A stretch of 64,000 bases of DNA from contig NZ_CP083952.1 of NCBI RefSeq assembly GCF_006442545.2, positions 5,185,501-5,249,500 on the forward strand. Direction: 5' to 3'. A model generated the notes under the pieces. The model was not told the origin of the DNA and searched no databases. It saw only the letters and a program-made list of their open reading frames with translations. This document shows positions 55,001-63,121 of this stretch, piece after piece (within the stretch, counting starts at the first letter, position 1; every line of letters starts with the position of its first letter). The stretch comes from Mesorhizobium sp. B2-1-8. GTDB lineage: Bacteria; Pseudomonadota; Alphaproteobacteria; Rhizobiales; Rhizobiaceae. A program made the position numbers and the translations under genes.

Positions 55001-56334
55001 AGAATTTCGCTGGGAACCGTCGGTCGATAGCTGGGCTTGGGCGGTGCGACAGAGGCCATGGCGGCGGATTGCACCAGCTTGGTCGGGTGCGCCTGGGAGC
55101 CTGGAATGCGGATCGTCTGCGATCCGTATTCCTCATAGATCGCGTCGGTCAGGCGGGCTCCTTCGTCAGGCGTCCAGTCCACCGTCTCGTAGGCGAGCTC
55201 GACGCCGGCGAGTTTGGAACGTTGCGGACGAGCCGGCACAGCGGCGTCGCGCACGAGATAGCCGCGCACGGTGCGGGATGTCGCGATGGTGGGCACGACG
55301 TTGGCCTGATCAGGGACCGGCAGCCGTGCAGGCACATGCTCGTCTATCCAGCCGAGCAGCGTCGCGACATCCGGTGCAAGACCGGCAGAGGCCGGAAAGA
55401 GAGAGGAATCGCCAGCAGCTACCTTGTCGATAACAGTCAGCCGCGTTTCGATCGTCGTGCCATGCTTGGCGTAGACAGAGCCGCCGATCGTAGCGGTGAA
55501 GACGACCCGACTGTGCTCCTGGAGACGGATGAAGGCGTCACGCCAGGCAGGTGTCTCCGGCCCAAAGTTCGCACCGGTGAGCGTGACCAGGCGACCACCA
55601 TCGGCAAGCCGGGCAAGCGCTGAAGTGACGTGGCGATAGGCTGCATCGGCGGCACGACCCTTGACATTGGCGAGCACGGAAAATGGCGGGTTCATGAGCA
55701 CGACGGTCGGCATGATCGCCGGATCGAGATGGTCATCGATCTGGGCGGCGTCGAACCGGGTGACCGTGAGGGCTGGAAAGAGGGTCGACAAAAGGCCGGC
55801 TCTGATCTCGGCGAGTTCATTTAAAACGAGCGAACCGCCGGCGGCCGCGCCGAGGATGGCGAGCAGCCCGGTGCCGGCGGAAGGTTCAAGTACCCGGTCT
55901 GTGGGGGTAATGGCCGCCGCGGCGACAGCAGCGAAGCCCAACGGGATCGGAGTCGAGAACTGCTGGAACGCCTGGCTCTCCTCGGAGCGGCGTGTATGTG
56001 TGGGCAGAAGCTCGCCAATCTTCCCGAAAAGCGGCAAGGCGCAAGCCGGAGATCCGGCTTTGCGTAGAAGCGACTTTCCGTATTTGCGAAGAAAGAGAAC
56101 GGTCGCCGCCTCGCAGGCGTCATAGGCGGTCTTCCAGTCCCAGGCGCCACTTGCGTCGGACCGGCCGAATGAGGCTTCCATTGCGGCGCGCAAATCGGCT
56201 GTGTCGATACGCTGACCGCGTTCGAGATGGGGAAGGAGAAGCAGCGCCGCCGCGTATATGGCAGCGGCTGGATCGGAAGCCAGGGAAGCAGGTGCAACTG
56301 GATTGACAGTCGCCGTCGGAAACAAAACGTTCAT
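52016..56334 (-). pseudogene. Strawberry-notch-like helicase with N6-adenine methylase domain, frameshifted
   Basis: Rejoined, this would be a protein of about 1440 residues. The first frame (from 56334) carries an N6-adenine methylase (LEPSAGTGLL, then VVLMNPPFSVLAN near residue 205) and the start of a helicase, with Walker A as GDGTGLGKGRQ, ending KAVWISKSDK. The second frame resumes with LEDAQRDWSALGMERLL and carries the DEAH box (VIIFDEAHAMQNAGG), the rest of the SNO-type ATPase and a long C-terminal domain. A single missing base near 54733 explains the switch. Such fusions are thought to protect or process incoming element DNA. In this state the helicase is broken or needs recoding. Confidence 0.82.
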
Positions 56335-56387
56335 TGGGAAGGCCCTCGGGAGAGCGATAACGGAAAGCCCGCCGGCGCTCTCTCTGA

Positions 56388-56408
56388 CCGGACGGGCTCA
56401 AACCCGTC
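56388..56408 (-). promoter_or_regulatory. Leader hairpin upstream of the helicase/methylase gene
   Basis: On the minus strand GACGGG-TTTGAG-CCCGTC forms a hairpin beginning with the same CGTGACGGGT start as the leaders of the ParB and ArdC genes. It lies 54 bases before the start codon. An alternative stem further along (GCCCG with CGGGC, enclosing AGAGAGAG) would compete with it. No T-run follows, so it is not a simple terminator. Confidence 0.5.
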
Positions 56409-56498
56409 ACGGCCTGACTCTCACTCTGATCGTCCGCGCACAAAAAATGCCCGGCGCTCTTCCGAGTGCCGGGCAGTCGATCTGCAAGGATGCTGTGC

Positions 56499-58628
56499 CT
56501 ACTCGGCGGCGTCGAGCTGCGGTTCCTCCTCGTCAGTCACTCCGTCCTCGCCGTCACCCGCGAGGAATTCGGGCAATGGCTCTTCTTCGCTACCCGAGTT
56601 GGCATTGGCCGCCTCCACATCGAGCTCGGCAAGCCGCAGCGGTTCAGGCAGCCAGCCACTGTCGGCCAGGAGTCGCTCCGCCTCCTTGGCCATATCGGCC
56701 TTCTTGAGGTGGTCGATCAGCTGGGCAGCGCCCTCGCCTTCCCCCTCGCGCACGGCCTCGAGGATACGCGCCTTGGTGACGCGGCCGAGATAGTTGCCGA
56801 CCGTCGGCCGCCAGCCGGCGTCAACCATGTCGAGCCCGACTGCGCGGGCCAGGTGGTCGGCCTCGGCAAGTCGCTGCTGCACGCCATGTGCGGAAGTCGC
56901 GCCGTTGCCGTACCGATCGACCCTTTCATAGAGAGCGTTCACGCCGAAGGACGCGCAGTGAGCGAACAACTCGGCTTGCTCGGGGACCGAGAGCGCCGCA
57001 AGCGCATCCCAAAGATCGGCGACGTTGCCTGGGAGACGGGTCTCCCAGGCCTTGTGGCGACCATCGATCGCGCGTGCGTAAGGTGTATCGCGAAGCTCGG
57101 GAGGCTGGGCCGAGAAGACCGTGCCACGGACAGAGACTTCCATCGCCACGCCTTGCGACTTGTAGCGAGAGAAGACGTCACGGACGAACTTGTGCAGCAC
57201 AGCCAGAAAAGCGGCCGCCGGATCGTTTGCGAGTTTGTCGCGCAGCGCCAGCGTACGCTCGGCGGTCAACTCCATGATCAACCGATCCGGCAATGGCTTG
57301 ATGCCATCGTCGTCGTCATCTTCCGGCTCGGCCAGTCGGCTACCGTCGATGGTGATGACGGACCGCCGGACCGGGCCCGTCGCCGCTGGTTCGTTGCCTG
57401 CCTCGACGCTGGGACCGTTGTCACCCTCCGGCGCACCGGGGGCTTCGTCCTCCGGCTTCACATAGCCACGCTCGACGAGAAGCGAGCCGTCCGATTCCAC
57501 GCTGATGAAGACGCCGGCGCGCGCGATGTCGTCCGGGTCGAAACGGGCGGGGCGCGTCTCCAACGCCTTGATCGCGGTTTCAAGTTCACCGAACCGCTGG
57601 TCGACTTCATCGGGCAACTCGTCGGCCTCCTCATATTCCGACTGCAGCATGCCGAACTCGTCACGCAATGCGCCGAGCGTTGCCTGCTCCTCGCCGGAGA
57701 GGTCGACCGGCGTACCATCGAGTTCGCGCAAGCCGTGCGCCGTGCTATAGGGAAAGCTCACCGCGACTTCGATCCACTTCCAGCCTTCGTTGGCGATTTC
57801 GTCGGCCATCACTTGCAGCTTCTCGGTGACAAGACGATCGAGCAGCGGCACATCTTGCAACCACCCGCCATCATCCGACTGGAACAGGTCGCGCAGCATT
57901 TCGCCGCCTGCTGCCTCATAGGCGGCGAGACCCACGAAGACCGCTCGCTTGTCTGAGGCACGGGCGGTGTTCTCGGTTAACATGCGGCGGATCTGGTATG
58001 GCTCCTTCGACCAACTGGTCTTGACTGCCTCCCAGACCTGTTCTTGCCGCGCATGATCGTTGTGGACCGAAAATGCTTCGAGCTGGGCGATCGTCATGCC
58101 GTCTTCGGCGTAGATGTCGAGGAGCGCCGGCGACACGGCGGTGAGCTTGAGACGCTGCTTGACGATGTTGACCGAGATGAAGAAGGCGGCAGCAATCTCC
58201 TCCTCTGACATGCCCTTGTCGCGCATTTCCTTGAAGGCGCGATACGCATCGAGCGGAGGGAGCGGAGCGCGATCCATGTTTTCAGCTAGCGAGACCTCCT
58301 CCGCGAGAATCGCGCTGGAAGAATCGCCGACAACGCAGGGAACGGGCGCGGTCTTGGCGAGCCGCTTCTGCTTCACAAGCATTTCCAGGGCGCGGTAGCG
58401 GCGGCCACCGGCAGGCACCTCGAACATGCCGGTCTCCTGGCCATCGGCATCGAGAACGGGACGGACGTGGATGCCCTGGATCAGGCCGCGCCGAGCGATC
58501 GAGGCTGCAAGGTCCTCGATCGACACGCCGGTCTTGATGCGCCGGACATTGGTCTGGGCGAGAACAAGTTTGTTGAAGGGAATGTCGCGCGAGGGCGACA
58601 GGGTGATCTTTTGAACGGCAGTGGCCAT
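56499..58628 (-). CDS. ParB/RepB-like partition or nuclease protein
   Basis: A 709-residue protein with a ParB N-terminal domain (NVRRIKTGVSIEDLAASIA, PAGGRRYRALEML, then SLAENMDRAPLPPLDAYRAF) and a central helix-turn-helix region (MSEEEIAAAFFISVNIVKQRL). The C-terminal 400 residues are acidic and unassigned. Large ParB-like proteins of this kind are standard in rhizobial ICEs and plasmids and probably help maintain the element. No ParA gene was found in the window. ATG 58628 (GGAG upstream) follows a structured leader. The frame is intact. Confidence 0.88.
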   Translation of the reverse strand: MATAVQKITLSPSRDIPFNKLVLAQTNVRRIKTGVSIEDLAASIARRGLIQGIHVRPVLDADGQETGMFEVPAGGRRYRALEMLVKQKRLAKTAPVPCVVGDSSSAILAEEVSLAENMDRAPLPPLDAYRAFKEMRDKGMSEEEIAAAFFISVNIVKQRLKLTAVSPALLDIYAEDGMTIAQLEAFSVHNDHARQEQVWEAVKTSWSKEPYQIRRMLTENTARASDKRAVFVGLAAYEAAGGEMLRDLFQSDDGGWLQDVPLLDRLVTEKLQVMADEIANEGWKWIEVAVSFPYSTAHGLRELDGTPVDLSGEEQATLGALRDEFGMLQSEYEEADELPDEVDQRFGELETAIKALETRPARFDPDDIARAGVFISVESDGSLLVERGYVKPEDEAPGAPEGDNGPSVEAGNEPAATGPVRRSVITIDGSRLAEPEDDDDDGIKPLPDRLIMELTAERTLALRDKLANDPAAAFLAVLHKFVRDVFSRYKSQGVAMEVSVRGTVFSAQPPELRDTPYARAIDGRHKAWETRLPGNVADLWDALAALSVPEQAELFAHCASFGVNALYERVDRYGNGATSAHGVQQRLAEADHLARAVGLDMVDAGWRPTVGNYLGRVTKARILEAVREGEGEGAAQLIDHLKKADMAKEAERLLADSGWLPEPLRLAELDVEAANANSGSEEEPLPEFLAGDGEDGVTDEEEPQLDAAE

Positions 58629-58640
58629 CGGGGTTTCTCC

Positions 58641-58685
58641 ACGACGGGCGCCGAGAGCCTCTCTCTCGGTCCTGAACCCGTCACG
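58641..58685 (-). promoter_or_regulatory. Two-stem leader RNA upstream of the ParB-like gene
   Basis: On the minus strand the outer stem pairs GACGGG (58677-58682) with CCCGTC (58643-58648). The inner stem pairs CCGAGAG (58663-58669) with CTCTCGG (58651-58657) around the loop AGAGG. It ends 12 bases before the start codon, next to the GGAG ribosome binding site. The same two-stem plan with different inner bases precedes the ArdC gene. Confidence 0.6.
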
Positions 58686-59101
58686 AAATCCCTTCAATCC
58701 TCTTCCTCTCCTTCCTTCGGGCTTGACCCGTCACGCCGCTGCCGTCAGCAGCGGCGTGCAGGATGCGTTCGCCCTCCGGGATGCTCCCAGTCACGCGGGC
58801 AGCCTCCGCATAGACCGAGATCGGGTGTCGGCCGGAAAAAAGGAGATCGCGTTCGATGGTCATGCCGAATGGCAGGCGGATCGATTGCAATTCCGAGAGG
58901 CTGAAGGAGCCAAGCTCGGTGCAGCCGAAACCGAGATCGGCCAGCCCGAACAGGGTGTCGCCATCCTCGTCGAGTTCAGTCGCGAGCCATGCGCCGGCGC
59001 CGAGCGGATTGAAGAAGCGGACAGCCGGGACGTGGTCCGCTTCGCGGCGGTGGCCATTGGCGAGAAGGCGCTCGTGTAGGGTCTGGGCACAGCAGGATCA
59101 T
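58681..59101 (-). pseudogene. DUF2958 family protein, frameshifted near the start
   Basis: From ATG 59101 (overlapping the ArdC stop as ATGA) the frame reads MILLCPD and is then lost. The rest, HERLLANGHRREADHVPAVR, then FFNPLGAGAWLATELDEDGD and SFSLSELQSIRLPFGM, is in another frame and continues to 58681. One extra base in the three-G run at 59079-59081 (plus-strand view) explains it; removing it gives a complete DUF2958 protein of about 139 residues. DUF2958 genes regularly follow ArdC-like genes in conjugative elements; function is unknown. Confidence 0.78.
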
Positions 59102-60060
59102 GCGGCTCTCCTGTCGTCACCCGCATCCATCTCAAACGGCAGCGCGCCATCCTCAGGTAGGTGACTGAGAAGCCAATCGGCCGCCTTGCTGGCCTGGCTG
59201 GCGGCGCGCACGATGGCGCGGTTGTCCTCTCGCAGCACCTCGAGCCAAGAGCCTATGTAGTCAGCATGCCGTACCGAGGGCACGATGCCGAGCGCGGCGC
59301 AGCAGAAAGCTGCGTTGATCTCGGCAACGAGTTCCTCGAACGCATATTTCTTCGTCCCAAAGGAGCCGGAGAAATCGCGGGCGAGGCGTGAGGCATGACC
59401 TGTGGCATGACCAAGCTCATGCAGCGCTGTGCGATGCCAGTTGATCGGCTCGAAATAGGCTTGCGGGGGCGGCACCTGAACGCAGTCTCTTGCCGGCACA
59501 TAAAAGGCATTGTTCCCGCCGATACGGAATTCGATGCCGGTGCCTTTGATCAGCGCCTTGAGCCGAGGCTCGATCAATCCGGCGTCCGGGAGTGGCGGCA
59601 AAACTTCCATTTCCTCGGACAAACCTTCACATTGCTCGATGTTGAAGACAGTGAAGCGCCTGAGGAATGGAACCGCCCTGGCATCCTCGCCGGTCTCGCC
59701 AGCGCGCTTCTTCTCATCGTTCGGGATAAAGCGATCCGCATAGACAATAGTGGTGCCATGCTCGCCTTTCCGGACATTCCCACCGAGCACTTGTGCCTGT
59801 CGGAAGGTCAGCCAGCTTTGCGTCCGATAGGCGCGCTCGATGACGGCGCCCCAGAGGATGAGCACGTTGATCCCACTATAGGCTCTGCCGGTGCTGGCGT
59901 TCTTCGGCAAACACAGCGGCGCCTTCGCGGCGGCGGTCCCCCACGGCTGGACCCAAGGGAAACGACCTGCCTCCAACTCGGCGATAATCTTGTTGGTGAT
60001 GTCGTCATAGAGGTTGGTCCGGTCGGCAACGACGCGGGCTCGATTGCTTTGATAGGACAT
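59098..60060 (-). CDS. ArdC-like antirestriction protein (zincin-like metallopeptidase domain)
   Basis: A 320-residue protein. The N-terminal 140 residues match the ArdC single-strand DNA-binding domain (DITNKIIAELEAGRFPWVQP, then YSGINVLILW). The C-terminal domain has the zinc-peptidase motif HELGH at residues 214-218 with a further acidic cluster (EELVAEINAAF). ArdC proteins protect incoming single-stranded DNA from host restriction during conjugation. It heads the minus-strand maintenance module and has a structured leader just upstream. The frame is intact. Confidence 0.9.
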   Translation of the reverse strand: MSYQSNRARVVADRTNLYDDITNKIIAELEAGRFPWVQPWGTAAAKAPLCLPKNASTGRAYSGINVLILWGAVIERAYRTQSWLTFRQAQVLGGNVRKGEHGTTIVYADRFIPNDEKKRAGETGEDARAVPFLRRFTVFNIEQCEGLSEEMEVLPPLPDAGLIEPRLKALIKGTGIEFRIGGNNAFYVPARDCVQVPPPQAYFEPINWHRTALHELGHATGHASRLARDFSGSFGTKKYAFEELVAEINAAFCCAALGIVPSVRHADYIGSWLEVLREDNRAIVRAASQASKAADWLLSHLPEDGALPFEMDAGDDRRAA

Positions 60061-60071
60061 CGCGGTTCTCC

Positions 60072-60117
60072 GCGACGGGCGTCGGAGGCCTCTCCTCCGG
60101 CTCTCTACCCGTCACGA
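60072..60117 (-). promoter_or_regulatory. Two-stem leader RNA upstream of the ArdC-like gene
   Basis: On the minus strand GACGGG (60108-60113) pairs with CCCGTC (60074-60079), enclosing CGGAGG (60094-60099) paired with CCTCCG (60083-60088) around the loop AGAGG. The start codon of the gene follows 13 bases later, after GGAGAA. The same architecture before the ParB-like gene differs in four of the inner pairs while keeping pairing. Confidence 0.6.
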
Positions 60118-60559
60118 AAAAACCGCTCGCACTCTCACTCTCGATTTTCGAAGATCGGGAATCGCCAGCAGGAGGGGAGCCCACCCCCGAGGCACCTCAT
60201 GAGGCCGGAGGCCTGAGTTGCCGGCACTCGTCGCATCGCGAGACTGCCCGCACATCATGGTGGATCCCGCCGTTTTTAACGCCAGAGGGTCCCAATCACC
60301 GCACGAGCGATTTGATCCCGTTCACAGATCGCTCTCATGCCCTTACATTTCCGGTCAGATAATCGCCTCGCGGTGAGAAGTCTTCTCGGACCGGTCCCTT
60401 CGCCAAAGGGTCGAGAGCGATTGTCCAATGGTCGGGGTCGACTGCCGGCCAGATCGCGCGATCGAGCGGCTTACTGATCGGTGTCGGATCCATCGCAGAG
60501 GCATAGTCCTCAACAGTAGCGCGCAGCTTAATTCTTCTGCGCGTGCGGAAAGGCAAGCC
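60118..60559. other. Divergent gap between ArdC and the excision/integration genes
   Basis: This 442-base region separates the minus-strand maintenance module from the plus-strand recombination genes and must hold promoters for both. It contains a palindrome near 60198-60219 (CTCATGAGGCCGGAGGCCTGAG). A minus-strand frame at 60335-60571 (78 codons) has no recognisable domain. Confidence 0.4.
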
Positions 60560-60982
60560 ATGACGATCCAAGAGCAGTTGGACGACGATACGCCGCTACG
60601 GCTCAACATAGCTGCCGATATCGCCTTTCCGGACGGCTCTATGGGGGCGGCAGGTCTGCGAAAAGAACGAGATGCTGGCCGTCTTCAGACAGAGTTGATC
60701 GCAGGCAAGGAATACGTCACTTTGGCGGCGATCGCAAAAATGAGAGAGCTATGCCGCGGACGTCGAAAGGGGCGCGCCTCGTCTGGCGTGCCGAAAGCAG
60801 AAGGGCGGACGGAAAGCTGCGCAACGCAGCCGGCTGGTTCATCCGCGATGGCGCAACCTTCATCAGCGCTTGTGGCGGCACTGGCGACCGCGAACGCGCT
60901 GAAAAGCGGCTCGCCAGTCACATCACGGAAAAATATCGGCCGGCCCGCGAGCGCGGTCGTGATCCCGCCACGGTCCCGGTAG
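60560..60982 (+). CDS. Putative excisionase/recombination directionality factor
   Basis: A 140-residue protein starting MTIQEQLDDDTPLRLNIAAD. The segment FPDGSMGAAGLRKERDAGRL followed by ELIAGKEYVTLAAIAKMREL has the winged helix-turn-helix look of excisionase-type factors encoded just before integrases in rhizobial elements. The C-terminal 65 residues are Ser/Ala-rich and basic. ATG 60560 was chosen, preceded by GGAAAGG. The gene overlaps the integrase start by 232 bases in another frame, and the tail ending ASAVVIPPRSR seems to be genuine sequence. Function is inferred from position and fold pattern. Confidence 0.6.
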   Translation: MTIQEQLDDDTPLRLNIAADIAFPDGSMGAAGLRKERDAGRLQTELIAGKEYVTLAAIAKMRELCRGRRKGRASSGVPKAEGRTESCATQPAGSSAMAQPSSALVAALATANALKSGSPVTSRKNIGRPASAVVIPPRSR

Positions 60983-62061
60983 CTGACGCCGTAAGTGTAT
61001 ACCTTACCGACGTCGCGCCGTCGCACGCCAAGCCGAAAGAAACCGCCGACCGGCTGATCGTTGTGCTAACGTGGTTTGGCGACACAAAAATCGGCGACAT
61101 CGATGGCAAGATGTGCCGCGATTACGCCAAGGCACACGGCAACGGCGCTGCCGCCAGGCGTCAGCTGGAGGATTTGAGAGCGGCGCTGAACAATTATCAT
61201 CGGGAGGGCTATGTAAGTTCTGCGCCAGCAATTGTGCTGCCCGCGAAAGCAGCACCGCGCGACCGCTGGCTGACCCGTGACGAGGCAGCCGCCCTGCTTC
61301 GCGCCGCGTGGCGCATGCGCCAGTCGTGGAAGGGAAGGCCAAGCGATCGTCGCACCGCACGCCACGTCGCGCGCTTCATCCTGGTCGCTCTCTACACTGG
61401 CACGCGCTCCGCCGCGATCTGCGGCGCAGCCGTCCGGAGAACAGAAGGCGCGGGACATGTCGACATCGAACGCGGCGTTTTCTACCGCCGCGCCAGCGGT
61501 CGCCGCGAGACCAAAAAGCGTCAACCGCCCGTCAGGCTGCCTGATCGCCTCTTGGCACATGTGCGCCGCTGGGCGAGCACACCGCTGGAGATCAAAACCA
61601 AGGGCCGCGGAAAAAGCGCCAGCATTGGCCGCATGGTCGCCCATGACTATGTGGTCGAGTGGAATGGCAAACCGGTGCAGTCGATCAAGAAGGCCTTCCG
61701 CGCGGTGGTCGAGGCGGCCGGACTGGGCTGGTACGAGGAGGTTGCGACACCGCATGGTAGCGTCCGGTGCGTCTTCCGCACCGATATCACCCCGCACGTG
61801 TTCCGCCACACGGCGGCTACCTGGCTAATGCAGCAGGGTTCCGACCCCTGGGCGGCGGCCGGATACCTCGGCATGAGCGTTCAAGTGCTCATTCAGACTT
61901 ATGGCCATCATCACCCCGATTTTCAGGCCCAAGCCGCCGAGGCGATCGTCTCCAAGTCGCGGTTGCGAAACCTGCCCAAAACCACAGGCAGAATGCTTAC
62001 AGCACAGAAGGAGAACGTTTCCGCCTACCCCACAGTTACCCCACAGATATACCGGAAATAA
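60751..62061 (+). CDS. int: Tyrosine recombinase/integrase of the ICE
   Basis: A 436-residue tyrosine recombinase. The catalytic residues are Arg219 (ALYTGTRSAAI), His349 and Arg352 (THVFRHTAATW-like segment: PHVFRHTAATW) and Tyr384 (LIQTYGHHHPDF). An N-terminal domain of about 95 residues and a core-binding domain (SHAKPKETADRLIVVLTWFG) precede the catalytic domain. It should integrate and excise the element at a tRNA gene. The partial tRNA sequence starts about 70 bases after its stop codon, the expected attachment site. The start at 60751, with GAGAG just upstream, lies inside the preceding excisionase-like gene. Confidence 0.92.
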   Translation: MPRTSKGARLVWRAESRRADGKLRNAAGWFIRDGATFISACGGTGDRERAEKRLASHITEKYRPARERGRDPATVPVADAVSVYLTDVAPSHAKPKETADRLIVVLTWFGDTKIGDIDGKMCRDYAKAHGNGAAARRQLEDLRAALNNYHREGYVSSAPAIVLPAKAAPRDRWLTRDEAAALLRAAWRMRQSWKGRPSDRRTARHVARFILVALYTGTRSAAICGAAVRRTEGAGHVDIERGVFYRRASGRRETKKRQPPVRLPDRLLAHVRRWASTPLEIKTKGRGKSASIGRMVAHDYVVEWNGKPVQSIKKAFRAVVEAAGLGWYEEVATPHGSVRCVFRTDITPHVFRHTAATWLMQQGSDPWAAAGYLGMSVQVLIQTYGHHHPDFQAQAAEAIVSKSRLRNLPKTTGRMLTAQKENVSAYPTVTPQIYRK

Positions 62062-62129
62062 ACGTGAACATTGGCCTTCGGACGCCATCAGAAATGGCGG
62101 AAATCCGGGCTTTTGCTGGCTAACCCGCC

Positions 62130-62176
62130 CGTTCGGGACGAGGGGGTCGCAGGTTCAAATCCTGCCACTCCGACCA
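62130..62176 (+). tRNA. 3' portion of a tRNA, probable attachment site (attR/attL core)
   Basis: The sequence from the anticodon loop (CGTTCGGGACG) through the T arm (GCAGG-TTCAAAT-CCTGC) to the acceptor strand CACTCCG, discriminator A and CCA is the 3' part of a tRNA. The loop TTCGGGA would give anticodon CGG, so tRNA-Pro(CGG) is likely. The D arm and 5' acceptor strand are not present upstream, where the integrase gene ends. This is the duplicated tRNA end expected at the boundary of an integrated element. Confidence 0.75.
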
Positions 62177-62404
62177 GAAAATACAATGTGTTAGCGCATC
62201 CCGACTGGCGCCACCCTAGATTCACCTGAGATAGAGCTCTGGTCCGGGCTGATGCCTGTTCCTTCGGGACAGGAAACGGACACGAAATCCCTTTCCTCTC
62301 ACGACGCATGGGCAACGAAGTTCCTCCCATCGTGCCGGTCAATCCGCGGGGGCGTTCGCTGTCACTGATCACACTCCGACGGGGCGCGCGGTGTGCGTCG
62401 TCGC

Positions 62405-62479
62405 CTAGCGGAGGCCGAAAAAGCTCAATATCGCTATCACGATGACCACCGCTCCCACGAGCCAAATTATATTGTTCAT
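62405..62479 (-). CDS. Small hydrophobic membrane peptide (24 residues)
   Basis: A very short gene reading MNNIIWLVGAVVIVIAILSF then FGLR, one membrane span and little else. The start ATG has AGGAGAG six bases upstream, an unusually clear ribosome binding site for so short a gene. Peptides of this kind are common in rhizobial genomes and often annotated only by homology. The role is unknown; a membrane-protein regulator or stress peptide is possible. It lies just beyond the tRNA fragment, so it belongs to chromosomal DNA rather than the ICE. Confidence 0.65.
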   Translation of the reverse strand: MNNIIWLVGAVVIVIAILSFFGLR

Positions 62480-62839
62480 GATCTCTCTCCTGTTGCTCGA
62501 TGAGCCCGCGCCTCTGGCCGAGGACGCGGGCCGATCAGCCTTTGCCTGCTGATCTTCAGCGGACCTCAAACCGTGATGCCTGCTGTCGAGATAAAACCAT
62601 TAGTTTTACCTAATGTTCCGCCGCTGACAGGATTTCGAAATGGCGCGATCATCCCTGAGCTAGGAACCGCAGGAGTCTACCGCCGAATATTGCGATTTTT
62701 CTCCAGGTCTGGTCGCGCGATGCGATGGCCGGCCCTTCGCGTTGCCCCAGGTCCCGGTTGTCCCGCGAAACCCGGAACCAAAGAGATCAGCAGCAGTTGT
62801 ATCCAACGAAGGGCTAATCAAGGCATTGGAGAAATTGCA
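62480..62839. other. Upstream region of the His-rich protein gene
   Basis: These 360 bases lie between divergent short genes and should contain both promoters. An open frame runs through it into the next gene from 62573 but has no recognisable content and a weaker start than the ATG at 62840. Nothing else was recognised. Confidence 0.4.
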
Positions 62840-63121
62840 ATGAAAACAATGATCATTTGCGCTTTGGCGCTTTCGGTGGGATTGCCCACCCTGGCTTCGG
62901 CCGCCGAGGCTGACGTTGTCATCAGGACCCATCATCGACATCATAACCACGTCAGGATCATCAATGAGGAGGGCCAGCGGCTCCATCACCGTCACCACGG
63001 AACCATCGCCTTCTACGACCAGGGGCGTAGGCATCATCGTCGAGATACCGTCGTTGTCACCGGCTCCGTCTCCACTCACCGCCACCATCGTCCGGTGGTA
63101 ATGGAAAACGGCGGTTACTGA
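62840..63121 (+). CDS. Secreted histidine-rich small protein
   Basis: A 93-residue protein with a clear signal peptide (residues 1-22, MKTMIICALALSVGLPTLAS then AAEA). The mature part is rich in histidine (THHRHHNHVR, RLHHRHHG, RRHHRRD, STHRHHRP). About one fifth of the mature residues are His, suggesting periplasmic metal (Ni, Zn, Cu) binding or buffering, but no defined metal domain is seen. ATG 62840 with GGAGAA upstream was chosen. No operon partner is apparent. Confidence 0.75.
   Translation: MKTMIICALALSVGLPTLASAAEADVVIRTHHRHHNHVRIINEEGQRLHHRHHGTIAFYDQGRRHHRRDTVVVTGSVSTHRHHRPVVMENGGY

Noticed and set aside
58641..58685. Hairpins before the ParB, ArdC and helicase genes considered as intrinsic terminators
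   Set aside because: None is followed by a T-run on the coding strand and two of them lie within 13 bases of start codons.
60335..60571. 78-codon minus-strand frame with PVREDFSPRGDYLTGNVR near its end
   Set aside because: The sequence looks somewhat protein-like, but there is no recognised family, no ribosome binding site and it would overlap the promoter of the excisionase-like gene; left unannotated.
62130..62176. A complete, functional tRNA gene at the ICE end
   Set aside because: The D arm and 5' acceptor strand are missing; the upstream bases are the integrase 3' flank and do not pair with the acceptor strand.
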